In this document: positions 34,731-46,899 of the stretch, in pieces | Layout: every line of letters starts with the position of its first letter | Numbering within the stretch: the stretch's first letter is position 1 | From: Vigna angularis | Lineage: Eukaryota; Streptophyta; Magnoliopsida; Fabales; Fabaceae | Length of the DNA stretch: 64,000 nucleotides | Direction of reading: 5' to 3' | Assembly: GCF_016808095.1 (NCBI RefSeq) | Contig: NC_068972.1 | Location: 39,463,029 to 39,527,028 of the forward strand | Made by a program: the position numbers and the translations under genes | Notes under the pieces: generated by a model | What the model was told of the DNA's origin: nothing | Seen by the model: only the letters and a program-made list of their open reading frames with translations | Database searches by the model: none

Positions 34731-36386
34731 GTTGTTGAGTAATTTTCTTTGATAGTTACAGGACCCATTGTCCTGAGGAGGGGGATTAGGCTCCTAGTTA
34801 CTGATTGTACATGTTTTCTTGTTGAATTCAATACATACCCATTCTTTTTCAGTGTGAATACTTGTTTGTGAGTGTGTGAGTGTTAGTTCTGCAGAAACCT
34901 AACAGTGTGTATGCACATTGTTCAAATGTAATTTTATTTTATCTGTTATATTTATCTTTTTACATTTGGTACACAGTTTATGCATTTATCTTCCTTTTTA
35001 ATTTCTAATCCTAGGTGGGATCTCAATTTTGACTAGCTTGTTCCACATTGCTTCTAGTGAACCCATTCACGTCTCAGCTTGATTTCAGTTCCTCTGATCT
35101 ATGTTCTGTTCATTAGTACAAGTCTCTGATTCTTTTCCACTGCCGTGATGACTTCAAAATAGCCTCTAATTGGTGTCCTTTTTCCATAAATTCGACCTCC
35201 TTTTCCTTTATTTGCAAATCCATGTTTTCAATCTTTTAATATCAGTTTATATTTTTCTTCATTCCTACGCTCTCATGCCCTTGGCAGTCATGTATTTGCT
35301 TTATGATTGTTAACTTCTACTTTTATAGATTGTCTTGAACTAAAGAACACCCATGTTTTTTTTATAATGTATATTTGTGAAGTATAAATTATTAAATACT
35401 ATGATTTTGTTTTACATTTTCTTTTCGTTTTTTGTGTTTGAGAATTTATGTGAATCGTATTTTTTAATTCATTATGGAGTTGGTGCAGCTGAGGTTGAAG
35501 AATATATTCATTGGTTTTAAAGTTTTTGTCTTGAATTTGTTTCAAGCATTAGGTTTGGCCCTTGAGTGAATTGAATTCTTGAACTATTGGGTTTATGTTC
35601 GCTTACGTCCTTCATTGTGAAAATGTTTAGCTATGATCAGTGCTTATGTGGTATTTGGTTTATTGCCTAAGTTTGTGAGCTGTTGATAAGGAAAACAACT
35701 ACTTTGATTCGAGGTCAAGGCAACCTCCTTGAAATTATAGAGATAAGGGGAGAGAAATAATTTTTCCAGCTCCCTTTTTCATTCATTCTGCTGAAATATA
35801 TACATTGCCGATCATTGATTGACCGCATTTGGAGGAAATAGAAACTAACAAAGGAATATTTCCTTAACATAACCTATGATCAAGTGACACCTCACAAAGA
35901 TATCTTTATAATATGATTCTGTCAAATGCCTTCTTCAAAGCTGATAATCCAAAAGATATTGTGGTTTCTTACTCTCCCTTTTAGTCAGTGTGGTGCTACT
36001 GGGCCCTGTATCAGTATCGGCCCTATTGCTAAGTTGCAAAGCTAGGCCCCTTTTGCTAACAGCTGTCCCTTTTTCCATCCTGTTTTCTGGTTTGTGTGAT
36101 TTTGTGGGTGCATTCTCTTAGTTTTCAGTTTTGTTTTATGTGTAAAGGCTATTAATTTGACTTTTGGCTGTAATATAAGGCCGGTTTCATGTTTTGGCAT
36201 TTAAATTTGGTATGTAGCATGAACTTTCGTTTCACTGGTAGCTTGGGTTTCATTTCATGGGATTTGGCTTTATTCACCAAGTGTGATTTCTGACATTGTT
36301 CTGTTGTGGTTCTCCTAAGGTTTGAAGCTGTTGCCATTGGAAATTAACACTTATTTTGTGTTAGTGAAAGAATAGAGTAGAAAAAA
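34731..36386 (+). promoter_or_regulatory. Upstream region of the uL15 gene, with a TGGGCC (site II) motif
   Basis: Non-coding. A TGGGCCC occurs at about 36000; TGGGCC/T site II elements are common in promoters of plant ribosomal and mitochondrial genes. It lies about 385 bases before the start codon, so a proximal promoter here is plausible beside the distal block A. An acceptor-like TTTTGTGTTAG precedes the ATG by about 20 bases, which would fit a leader intron from 34174. I cannot tell which start is used. Confidence 0.45.
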
Positions 36387-39300
36387 ATGATTAGACGAAG
36401 GTTATCTGTTCTCTCAACGTCAATCATCAGAAGCTCAACTCATAGCAAACCCATACTCAGATGCCCATCTATCCAATTTCAACCCTTTCAGCTCCCTCAT
36501 TCTCCCAATGCTCATCGAAGAATTAGTTGTTATAAATTCCCAGATTTTCAAGGCTTTAGAGCGTACAGTCTTCTGAGCTTGAATGATTTGAGAGATAAGG
36601 TTCCCAGGAAGCAGCCAACAAGGAAGGGGCGTGGGATTGGGTCTGGAAAGGGTAAGACTGCTGGGAGGGGTCACAAGGGTCAGAGAGCTAGAAAAGGTAT
36701 AAAATTGGGTTTTGAAGGAGGCCAGACCCCTCTTCGAAGAAGAGTACCCAAACGTGGGTTCAAGAACCCATTTAGCCTCACTTTTCAGGTATCTTTTCGT
36801 CTTTATATTTATCGTTTTTACTTTTGTATAATGCAGAACATATGGAAAACCAAAATAATTGAACTCGGTAAAATTGATTCTTGGACCAAATGCACTTGGT
36901 CATGGTTGTTTTTGTTTCTAAAAATGCATTCTTTCCCACTAAACGAGAACTTTAATACTGTATGAATAATGGAGAAAAATGAGAAAAAGGCAGTTTGTGT
37001 CTGTTGCCAATCTTTTTGTTATGGTGTTTAATGTTATTTGGTACAAATTGTGAAAAATGGCAGAAAGCCAATAGCCTGTCATATCATGTAGTGGATAACT
37101 TTGCGAGCTTATAGCAGAAGTCACATCACAGTTAGAATATATGATTTTTATCAAATATATATGTTAAAAAATTATGTTATGCGCACAAGTAAAAATAAAA
37201 CATAAAATTAGCATGCTATTTATTCAAAAGTTCAATAGGCCGACGACTTGTCAAAGATGACAAGAAGATGCAGGACTCATGCCACAACTACAACAACAAC
37301 AGTAGTTGCAACAGGGACAGAGTTGCAATCATGGATTTGAGAAATTCTGCTGTGCAATAGTGCTATAGGGGTCTTTCAAAGTAGATTACATCTCAAGTAG
37401 TTGGAGCTACCAATGGACGTGGGATATATAGCAGTTGTCTTTCAGAGCACTATCCACAACATTTGGATGCAATTTTCAATTATCGCAATCGCAAGGATGA
37501 TCTAAGATCTCTGAGGCAGTTATGTTATTGAAAGATTAACTAAACCTCTGTGTGAGTTTGTGTGTAGGATCAATCTATTGGGATCCAAAAACAGAAGGCC
37601 TAATACAATATTGCTTCCTCCGTTACCAAATAGTGTGACTAAAAGGAATAGTTTTTCTTCATAGAAGTCAAAGCAACAGGGTAAACCATATTACCTCCAA
37701 AAGGAGCATTCTCCTTTTCACTTTGTAAAAACCAGATTCACCAGTGTTAGAAAACAAAAGCTAAAAATCTCAATTACAAATGAGGACCTATTTATTAGGT
37801 TCTTACTCCAAAACCACATAAGTAACTACCTGGTTACAGCTAATTACAAATTAGCCCCTTTTGTCCTTCTATAATAGACCTGTAAAGGTTGCTCTCGTTT
37901 CATCTCTATTCCTCCCCATTCCAAACACAATATGTTGTTATCATTATTGCTTTCTCTCTTTGTATTTTCTCCCACTTTAAAAAATGAATTATTAAGTGGG
38001 AAACATTGCCTGACACTGAAGCTAAATTGATATGTTTAATGCTATATCTCTGATCCTAATTTTATTTTCAAGATTCTGAAACTTCCTATGAATATATATG
38101 TCTGATTTCACTGAAAGTATTGTGATCATTGACAGCAAATGTTTAAAGTTTATATCTTTATTGTATTGAAGAGATTTTCCCTATATCTTAAATGTTTATA
38201 CTTGAATATTGATGTTGATGTAGTAAGGTATTCTATACCTTGATTGTTGGAGTTGACTTTGGATTTATGACAATTGAGTAGCTCAGTTTTATTCAAATTT
38301 CTGTTGATTTTGATTTGGTTGTTCTTATTTTAATCTCAGAAACCCATAATCTATAAGCCATTTATATGTCGACATTGTTAAATTTTTTATGCCTCTTTTT
38401 GTCTGCAGCCAATAGGTTTGGGTAGAATTGCAAAGTTTATTAATGCTGGGAAAATAGATTCTTCCGAACTGATTACAATGAAAACACTCAAGGTTTTATA
38501 CCGGCTACCTCACCTTTTCAGTTCTTCTGGAATTGGTTTTGCTTCATGTGCTTTCTCATTCTTGTGGTCATTATTATTACCATAGGATGCAGGGGTACTT
38601 GGGAAGCAATCGAAAGATGGAGTAAGATTGATGGGGCGTGGTTCAGAGCAGATCAAATGGCCAATTCATCTAGAGGTAGACTTTATATGAAGGCTAGACG
38701 TGTTTTGAGGATCATAATCACGCTTTTTGATTCTTAAGTTTTAACTTTGGAAATATATCTATTCATCAGTTTTTAAACTTATCTTTATCTAATTTCTTAA
38801 ATTTCACCATGGTCATAATTAATCATCATTCTTTCTTTTAAACATTTTATGATTAGTTATATGGTGGCTTGAAATTCTTTCTTCATTAGCAACATAAACT
38901 ACCCAGGCGCAGCAAGATTTTTTACCTTGGTAATTGAAATGGTACAATGGGGTGTCTATCATAGGGTGTCTAACTTGACATTTGTTACAGATACAGTTTG
39001 TATTATACTATATGTCCAAAGTTTATCCGCTAATTTTCTTTTACCTTGTATTTTTTCTTTTACGTTCCTATAAACAAACAAAATGTTGTAGTTTGATATT
39101 TATGCTATAATTGGAAATGTTAAAATTTAAATACCATAGTGTAATTTAACACAGCGATTTTACAGGTATCAAGGGTTACTGTTAGGGCTAAGGAAGCAGT
39201 TGAAGCAGCTGGTGGGTCTGTGAGAAGGGTTTATTACAATAAGTTGGGCTTGAGGGCACTGCTGAAGCCTGAGTGGTTTGAAAAGAAAGGAAGATTGTTG

Positions 39301-39432
39301 CCTAAAGCAGCTAGACCTCCTCCAAAGCAAAAGGATAAAGTTGATAGCATTGGTCGGTTGCCAGCACCAACAAAGCCAATTCCATTTTTAGTTGAAACAA
39401 CCAAGGATCTTTCAGTTCAGCCATTTAGTTAA
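36387..39432 (+). CDS. uL15 ribosomal protein, probably mitochondrial (4 exons, 280 aa)
   Basis: Large-subunit ribosomal protein of the L15 family. Exons are 36387-36788, 38409-38492, 38586-38675 and 39166-39432, all joined in phase 0 with GT/AG borders, giving 134+28+30+88 residues. The first ~58 residues are rich in Arg and Ser and poor in acidic residues, as in a mitochondrial targeting peptide. The L15 signature follows: [20 protein letters not shown] (79-98), [18 protein letters not shown] (108-125), then in exon 4 the conserved [16 protein letters not shown]. The length suits plant mitochondrial L15; the plastid protein differs in its N-terminus. A basic, Pro-rich C-terminal tail follows. 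The 1.6-kb first intron contains possible inserted repeat sequence at about 37240-37960. It probably binds 23S-type rRNA in the mitoribosome. Confidence 0.93.
36789..38408 (+). other. Intron 1 of the uL15 gene
   Basis: Begins GTATCT and ends TGTCTGCAG. About 37240-37960 differs in texture (GC-richer, ACAACAACAACAGTAG) and may be a transposon remnant; no ends were found. Confidence 0.7.
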
Positions 39433-40212
39433 ATAACTAGTATGTGGGCACTATTCTTAAAAATTGTGATTCTCTATGGTGCAAGTCTGGCTCACAAGTT
39501 TTGCAGTTCATGCAATGCCAGGTTATTAATTCAGAATTAGATAAATGAATTCTATGAAGACAAATGAAAGGGAAAATCTTGTTTATTACTTCATTTCTTT
39601 TAAGGATTTGATCTTTGTCACTCAGTTGAAAAGAGCCTTAGGTTATTCTCTCTGTGCTGGGAATAGAATCTTAGCTTCTTCATTAAGGGTAATTTCCAAG
39701 AACACTCTTCACTGTTTACTTTTTTTCTGGGTATGGATGGTGTTTGTCAAACTGACTTGGCTGAATTTTCATAAATGGACGATTGTTTCGATCCGAATTT
39801 ATCAATATACAACTTGTTTTTGGTGCTGAATGTCTGATGAAATCAGATTTCTATTTCTGTTCTTTTGATGTCATTGACTTATGTTATCAACAAAAAGTAA
39901 ATATATAAATATACTTTTACTTCCTACAAATGTTTTTATGTAATTACTTTTGAATTATTCCACATGTTTTAACTTAAATGTTAATTTATGATATTGTTAA
40001 TCATATAAAAAAAATTAATATTATTGTGTTAAAATGATTATATTTATTATTTTTTAAAATTTAAAGATAAAAATATACTTAAGTTTAAAATAAAAATAAA
40101 TTTTAATTTTGCGTCCAAATAATGGACTAAATTCATATTTAAACTTTTGTTTTTAGACTTGTGTTTATTTATTTAGCTGTATCCTTGCTTGTGTCCACAG
40201 AATAGCTTCAGG
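39433..40212 (+). other. 3' region of the uL15 gene and spacer
   Basis: Probably 3' untranslated DNA up to about 39890, then AT-rich spacer to the second copy of the 1.5-kb block. Open frames here are not conserved-looking. Confidence 0.5.
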
Positions 40213-41709
40213 TACATTACAATTTAGTAAATCCTAGCTCCCGTTGAACCAATTACATGGATGGAATAAAATATAATTTATTAATGAAACATTAAAATGA
40301 TTAGTTTAATCCATCAACACATTAAATTCAAAATTATATTTTCATACTAAAATAACTAATATCCTGAATAATACATAAAATTCATAACAGCAACAATAAA
40401 AGTTCATATTTCAACTTTTAAAAAATTGTCACAAGATATCTCATATACAAAATATCAATTAATTTATGACAGTATAAATCCGCAAATATTAAATGAATAG
40501 ATAGACACTAATTTTAGGTACAAAGTTCTATTAGCTTAATGTATAGGGTGATTTATTTGGGCATTGATTTATGTTGAATTTTTATAAAACTAAATTGGAT
40601 ATGCTTGATAAAGTGTTTTTAAGAGACTATTTCTTTTTATAATAATAATTTAAAAACAAATGTGTACGGATATTTAAATTATTTATAGCAATATATAATA
40701 TTTCCTTTTATGTATACATCGTATATTTTTATTTTACTTTTAATTATATTTTAAAATTTTAATATTAAAAAAGAAGAATACCCAAGACTTACTTCACACT
40801 ATAATTATACTGTTTTCCTTTTTACGTAAATATGAATTTTGAATAACTAAAAATAAAAAATAATTAAAATATGATCAAAGATAGAAATTATTTAAATGAT
40901 TTCTCGTATAATTACATGTTTCTTTTAAAAAATGGTTATAATATAAACTAGTATTTTTTTTAATTATCATATTATTTGACATTAACTTTTTTTCCTCAAA
41001 TTCTATAATTTTTTATCGTATGAAAATTATGTCTATGTAACCCTGAAGAGGAGCCATTTCTGAACCCTGAAGAGGTCGTTCGCAACGACTAACATGTTCT
41101 TTGCTTCTCTTTCTCGCTCCGAACATAACTTCAAATTTTTTTCGCTTTTTTCACTGTAAGTTTCTTTCCGACACGCTTCGTTTCGCTTGGTATCTTATTT
41201 GGTTCGGCTACTAAGTGTATGAAATATGATGGATTCTGAGTAGCATAGTTTCTCATTGCACACCAAGTGTTTGCTTATTTGTCTGAATGGATCGATAGAG
41301 AATATACGTTGTGATCGAATGTATAGGTGTCTCTTGTTTGTTAGGGTTTGGCATTCAATAGATTAAAATATTGTCCTTTGGTGAACAAACAAACATATTA
41401 ATACCTGAATAAGAAAACAGTAAAATATTTTAGGAGGAATAGAAAGGAGAAACAAACACAGAGGCTTTGGGTTGGGTGATTGTGGGTGTTTCAATTTCAG
41501 GCACATCCCTGTTTTGCGTTTTCATCTTCATCCCTCTCTTTCGATCTCTCTCTCTACTACTACTAAACTACTTGATATCGATTGTAGCTCCTTCGTTGCT
41601 TGTGGTGTGGGTTAGATTATTAATTGATCTTCCAATTTGTTAGTTGAGGAACTCACGAACCTTAATTTGATGAATTGCAGTAGAATTTGCAGGTTCTCGT
41701 TTCCAATAC
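40213..41709 (+). repeat. Duplicated 1.5-kb upstream block, copy B (before L18p gene)
   Basis: Direct near-copy of 33227-34730. The leader-like exon ends at 41155 before GTAAGT. The L18p coding exon starts after an acceptor at 46446 (TTTTATACAG), so a 5' leader intron of about 5.3 kb from 41156 to 46446 would connect this block to the L18p gene. That splicing is inferred from consensus sites only. Confidence 0.85.
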
Positions 41710-42704
41710 ATTGATGATTTGCATCTATAGAAAATGGGTTTTTGTTTAGGTTGTTGAGACGAGGGAGAATGTTTTGGCATGAATTTCTTTTAGTCTGTCT
41801 TTTAGTATTGATGAGGAAAAGCTGCGTTAGCTACCTGCAGAGCTTTTTTCTTGTGCTAATTTTGAGTTTACTTCTACAATATTTTTTAGTGGAATTGGGG
41901 TTTCGTTTTTTGAATTGTTTGAGTGGAATTAGGGTTATGTTCCAGTGGAGCGGTATTTTATGGCTTCACTTTGTGTGCGTACTTCTTAAGTTTCCATATT
42001 GTCATGGTTATTCCTTTGCCCATGTCGTACTGTCAAATTTGCTGCTGGATGTGAGAACATAAATTATTTTCATCTATGTTATATTATGTCACTGGTTATG
42101 CATTTCAGGGATTTCAAGGCGTATAATTCTCCTCGGCTTTGTTCCTGGAGTCTTGGTGCGCGGCTTTCTTTTTTTCCTCATATACTCTGTAAAGCAACAA
42201 CTTTTTGTGTATATTTTATTCAACTGCATGCTTAGATGGTCTATAAATTGTCCTTTTTATTCTTTTGGTGTAGTGTGGGATTGTTCTATGGTCTTATGAT
42301 TGGCCAAATTAGTTTGTGCTCCTTACATCATTGCAGTCAAATTTGTGATATTCCTCATATGATTACTCAATTTCACAAGTTTTTATCTAAGCTGCAAACC
42401 TGATTTCCGTAAAAAGCTAATTCTAGTAGGGTTGCATGATCTTAAGTGTTGAATTCGTAGTATTGGATGATCCCTTTGTGCAACTCACAAGGATATCTTT
42501 AGAAGTGATCCATCTGCAAACAACCCTTGGAACTTTATTTTCGTCTTAATTGGGACTCTGCTCTGTTACCTGTAAATCTTTTCAATTTCATGGTGGAAAT
42601 CAAGTTAGAGAGGCTGCAAAGGTTGAGAAGATAGCAACAGCCTTGGTTGAGGTTGGAGTTGGTTTTAAATAGGAAGGAGAAAATGTGTGATATGGACTTG
42701 ATTA

Positions 42705-43090
42705 TATGGGATGCTTAAATCCTGCATCAAGTAGGATGAGATATTTGGTGTAGTTAAGTGGTTTGGTTCTGTTCCCCCTTGAGATGTTGCTTTCAAGGGT
42801 AAGTTTCCCAAGTGCTTGTCAATTAGTATCAAAGCTGGTTGCTAGTGACATGGAAAGCGCTACCTGCAAAGGGACGGGACAGAAAGGCTGAGTGATGGGT
42901 CATGGAGTGTCAGCCACTGGGATATCAACTCTAGGGACAAAGCTATGGTATAGATTTTGGTACTGTGGGGAGCCTAAGTTGCACATTCAGTAGCATGGGA
43001 TTTTTGGTAGAGTACTCAAGTGATTTGGTTCTATTGTCTTACTAGCTAGTCCTTAAAGGGAGGGTTCTCCAAGTGCTTATCAGATGTTCC
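42705..43090. mobile_element. Degenerate TRIM-like element
   Basis: Two diverged direct repeats, about 42708-42830 and 42970-43080, share TTTGGTTCTxTT, a TTGAxxTGTTGC/CTAGTCCTTA-type middle, AAGGG, GTTxxCCAAGTGCTT and TATCA/TCAG. TAGTATCAAAGCTGG, resembling a tRNA-Met primer-binding site, follows the first repeat. The ends and a target duplication could not be fixed. Confidence 0.4.
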
Positions 43091-43282
43091 TCTGAACATG
43101 GTTGGAATTTAGTGCCAGAAATGACTAGAAGGATGGAGTTGAAAGGAGGGTACTATCCAAGTCTAGGTGACTCTTAAAAAAGTTGTTTTTACTTGAGATT
43201 GAAACTTTAAAATAATTCTTGAGGGCTTAATTGATCCCTCTCATAATCTTCTATTTATAAGAATAAATTGATATAAGAGTAC

Positions 43283-43402
43283 ATGATAGTTAGGGTAACC
43301 CTAAATACAATATAATCATGATAAATAGGGTAACCCTAGACACAATATAATCATGATAAATAGAGTAACTCTTGACACAATATAATGATGATAAATAGGG
43401 TA
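43283..43402. repeat. 43-base tandem repeat, three units
   Basis: The unit is built from ACAATATAATCATGATAAAT then AGGGTAACCCTAGAC. Three copies end just before the third fragment of the duplicated leader block. Confidence 0.8.
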
Positions 43403-43404
43403 AA

Positions 43405-43577
43405 TATCTTATTTGGTTCGGCTACTAAGTGTATTAAATATGATGGATACTGAGTAGCATCGTTTCTCATGACACACCAAGTGTTTAGTTATTTGTCTCA
43501 GTGGCGCGATAGAGAATATATGTTGTGATGGAATGTATACGTGTCTCTTGTTTGTTGAGGTTTGGCATTCAATAGAA
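43405..43577 (+). repeat. Third, partial copy of the duplicated block
   Basis: This matches about 173 bases within blocks A and B (roughly 34209-34383 and 41190-41365), from TATCTTATTTGGTTCGGCTA to TTTGGCATTCAATAGA. It has more substitutions than A and B have between them, so it is older or less constrained. It lies inside the probable L18p leader intron, in the same orientation. Confidence 0.8.
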
Positions 43578-46452
43578 TTTTGGGATATTTGTGAGGTCAT
43601 GGTTCCTTGTCTTGGGATGCTGAAACTGAGTAGGGAGTTGGGAGTTTCTATTTTGTGGTTTGAATTCTAGTATTGGTTCTGTTTAGGTGAGAACTATGTT
43701 GCACGGGTATGGGGATTGGGCGGTGGTATGCTGTAATTCTGAAATTGTTGATTCCATTTAAAGTTGTTGTCCTTCCCTTAAGAGGTGTGTGATAAGAGGG
43801 AAGCTTTTAGTTTCACAGGAATTTCAAGTTGGGAATGTTTGGTTTATTTTTTGAAAAAATAACAGCTAAATATTTGAGGAGGGATAGAATAGGGATCCGA
43901 GGAGAAACAGTGGCTTTGAGTTGTTTGTTAATACTGTTGGTTTTCACTTTCCTCTTGTGATTATTAGCTTCAAAGATGGTGTCTCGTTTTGGTTTTGATA
44001 GATTGGTTAAAGGCTCGGAGTAGTCATAGGACCACTTAGTAACTAGATTGGTTTAAGGGGAAAATGGATATTTTTTATTTTATTTTCTGCGTGTTGTGTG
44101 ACAAGTCGTGACTTTGTATTTTGGTCACCAGGTGTTTGATAAAATGTTTGACTGTCACGTACAATACATTATTGCTTTGGTACGAAGAAAGTTAGTTGTC
44201 AATGTGAATTCCAGTGTGGTTGGTTTGTTTTTGTTGATAGTGTTTTTTTTGTCAGGGTAAAATGTTTAGGTGTTTGGGTAGATATATGAATATATTGTGG
44301 ACATGGTCTTAACTCTTAAGCTTTTATCTTTTCTTCTCAAAGTAATTAAATACCCATGAAAAAGTGCATCTATTATTAGAGTTTACACATACCGTGGTTA
44401 GAGCTTCATAAACTTGTCTCGTACACTAGAATTGTAAACTTGTAAGAGTTTACTTGTATAAAACTGTATTAAAATATCTGTCAATAATATAATAATTTAA
44501 TATTATATTAAAATATTTGTACTATATTATGCTATAAATAATTTTCGTATTTTTTTACTGTTTTTTTGTTATCAGTTGATCATATTATTTAATAGTTCTT
44601 TTATATTTTTCTAATATTATTATACTTGTATCATTACACTTGAGTTGATCTATTATATGTATTATGTTTTGCATAAAAGAATGTTGTTGGACTTAAAGTG
44701 AGCCCCAACAATCCAAATGTCAAGAGAAGCGTAAAAGCACGCATAAACTCTAATATAACTCAACTCACTAATTTGTAGCCCAATCTTTGAGGAGGACAGA
44801 CAAGAGATAGGATACAGGAGTGCAGCGAGAGCTCAGAAATCCAAGACTAATCAAAGTAGAACGTCGAAACTTAAAACGACCTTAGAAAGACACCAATGCA
44901 ATCCAGTGTTCAATAGGCTATAGCAAGCTTCAACTAGTTAGGAGGGGATATAGGGTTCCGGGAAACATGTTGAAACAAATAATTGGCAGGACATGCAGAA
45001 CCAGTGCTTATGCTTTTGAAGAAAACAGAGTTTTGCCTTGGATATATCTGCCTTTGTGCTTGTTCCACAATGGACGGGTAAAGTCTCTTATATTACCTTT
45101 CAAAGCACAATTTAAATTATTTTTTCAATATATTTCTGTAGAATTTCTATTTGTCTGTTTAATAAATAGTAGAATTTGGTTGAATCTTGATTTAAGTTTC
45201 CGACTTTGGGGGCAACTTCATTGCTTTATAAAGAATAAGACTTTGAGTACAACATATGCGAGAAAACCGTTCAAATATGTGTTGAAAACAAATGATAATG
45301 AACACTTCAGTTTCATTTTGTTTCAAGTAATATGGTGTGCTGGGCATGACTGCCTCTAATTGAAATTATTCCTTTCATTGATAAATTAGATTATCAGATG
45401 CTAAGCTTCAAACAAAGTATGAAATCCTGAAGCTTCTAAAGTTTTATAGGGTTAAGTTGGCCTGTGATAATAAAATAATTTCTTTAGCTTTTGCATATAG
45501 TTAGGAATGAACCTAAGTTTAATAGAAGAAATAAAGTTTGGAAGGTCTACTACAGGAGGAATAAAATTCAGTAGTTTTGGTTCGTTACAAACTATAACAG
45601 ATGATATTATTGTGTGATATTAAAGGACCCTGGTTTTAAATTGTAGTGCAGCAGTTAAAGATTGTGAGGGGCATTGGTTGATAGTTGGATGGAAAAGGAT
45701 TTATGTTGTACAACAGTTATTTAGAGATTATTCAGAACTAGTGTGAATTTATTGATCCCTCATATATGTGTAGTGTATCAAATCAACCAAGGTTGTAAAC
45801 TGTAAAGTTTACAATCCTAGATAGATTAACTTGCTATTAATTTTTTTTTATGTAAATTTGGGTAAACTCGTGCTAATAAGTTTGAAATCAAATGTAATTT
45901 TTGTCTAACTTTTACCCCCACAAGGACTAATTTACTAGACTCATCATTTGAAGAAATTAATTCCTTTCTGAATTGTTTTCACATTAGGAACTTATGCTTT
46001 TATGAATTTATGTATGATTTAGTCATCTATATTGTTTAATCTTATTTAGCACTAATATATTATTATACGTTATTATTGTGATTTGCTACTTTTCTTTCTT
46101 ACAAAGTGGAAATATTGAATTATTGTTTTAATATTATTTTTTGTAATAGGTTGGGTAAACTTGTACGGGTTGAATCTACTTGAGTTTGCTAAAGCTCTAT
46201 GGGTTTTTGTAAACTCTCTGGTTTGACAGATTTAGAATCAACTACCTAGCATTGTTTTACCGTTCATTATGTGACTATGCCTTTCAATAGGACATGTAGC
46301 TGTTTATGTGCAAAGTTACCATTCCAAGTAGCTAGTGTGGAATTTATCCAATTGAAAGATAAAGTTCAACAAACCTAAAATGGCAATTTGAGGTGAATCA
46401 TTTGTGTAGTATTAATACTCATTTTTAATTCATTTCTTTTATACAGGCACAT

Positions 46453-46899
46453 ATGGCACCTAGAAGCTTTTTTGGGGTAGAGGATTTCCTTGATGATGAC
46501 AATAGCCGACCTTACACATACCAAAAAGGGAAGAAGTCAAAGAATCCAAACAAGCACATATCTTTCAAACAAAGAACGATTGCGTACATGGAGCCGTTTA
46601 CACTTGATGTGTTTATCTCAAAACGCTTTGTATCAGCTTCACTTACTCACAGGGTGACAAGCAAACAGGTTGCAGTTGCTGGTACCAACTCCAAGGACAT
46701 AAAAGCTGTTCTTAGGTCTCGGTCAGACATACCAGCATGCATATCCATCGGTAAGATTTTATCTGAAAGAGCAAGAGAAGCTGATGTTTACACTGCTTCC
46801 TACACTCCAAGGGAAAGGGACAAGTTTGAAGGGAAAATCAGAGCTGTAGTTCAATCACTCATTGATAATGGGATTGATATCAAGGTTTACCTTGATTGA
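46453..46899 (+). CDS. Ribosomal protein L18p/L5e family protein (148 aa)
   Basis: A uL18-like protein of 148 residues in one coding exon. The coding exon begins at 46447 after TTTTATACAG, so the ATG at 46453 lies six bases into it; a 5' intron is likely. Features: a hydrophilic N-terminus (FFGVEDFLDDDNSRPYTYQK, 6-25), then an L18p-type fold from about residue 46, with KQVAVAGTNSKDIKAVL (71-87), IPACISIGKILSERAREA (93-110) and a C-terminal helix-strand IRAVVQSLIDNGIDIKVYLD-like end (129-148). This subtype is conserved across land plants as an L18p/L5e family protein. No clear targeting peptide is visible, so a mitochondrial site is likely but unproven. A role outside the ribosome cannot be excluded. 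Confidence 0.88.
   Translation: MAPRSFFGVEDFLDDDNSRPYTYQKGKKSKNPNKHISFKQRTIAYMEPFTLDVFISKRFVSASLTHRVTSKQVAVAGTNSKDIKAVLRSRSDIPACISIGKILSERAREADVYTASYTPRERDKFEGKIRAVVQSLIDNGIDIKVYLD

Larger units (their letters stand above)
41710..46446 (+). other. Probable 5'-leader intron region of the L18p gene, with repeats
   Basis: No independent gene is seen. It contains a degenerate TRIM-like pair of repeats (about 42705-43090), a 43-base tandem repeat (43283-43402) and a fragment of the duplicated block (43405-43577). Short open frames at 41742-42062 and 44967-45359 show no family features. It ends at a good acceptor before the L18p ATG. Confidence 0.5.

Noticed and set aside
36435..36674. Minus-strand frame opposite uL15 exon 1
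   Set aside because: Shadow of the Arg/Gly-rich L15 core.
39545..39829. 94-codon frame after the uL15 stop
   Set aside because: It is in the probable 3' untranslated region and has no recognisable domain.
44967..45359. 130-codon frame in the L18p leader intron
   Set aside because: AT-rich, with no domain or splice context, and expected by chance at this length.
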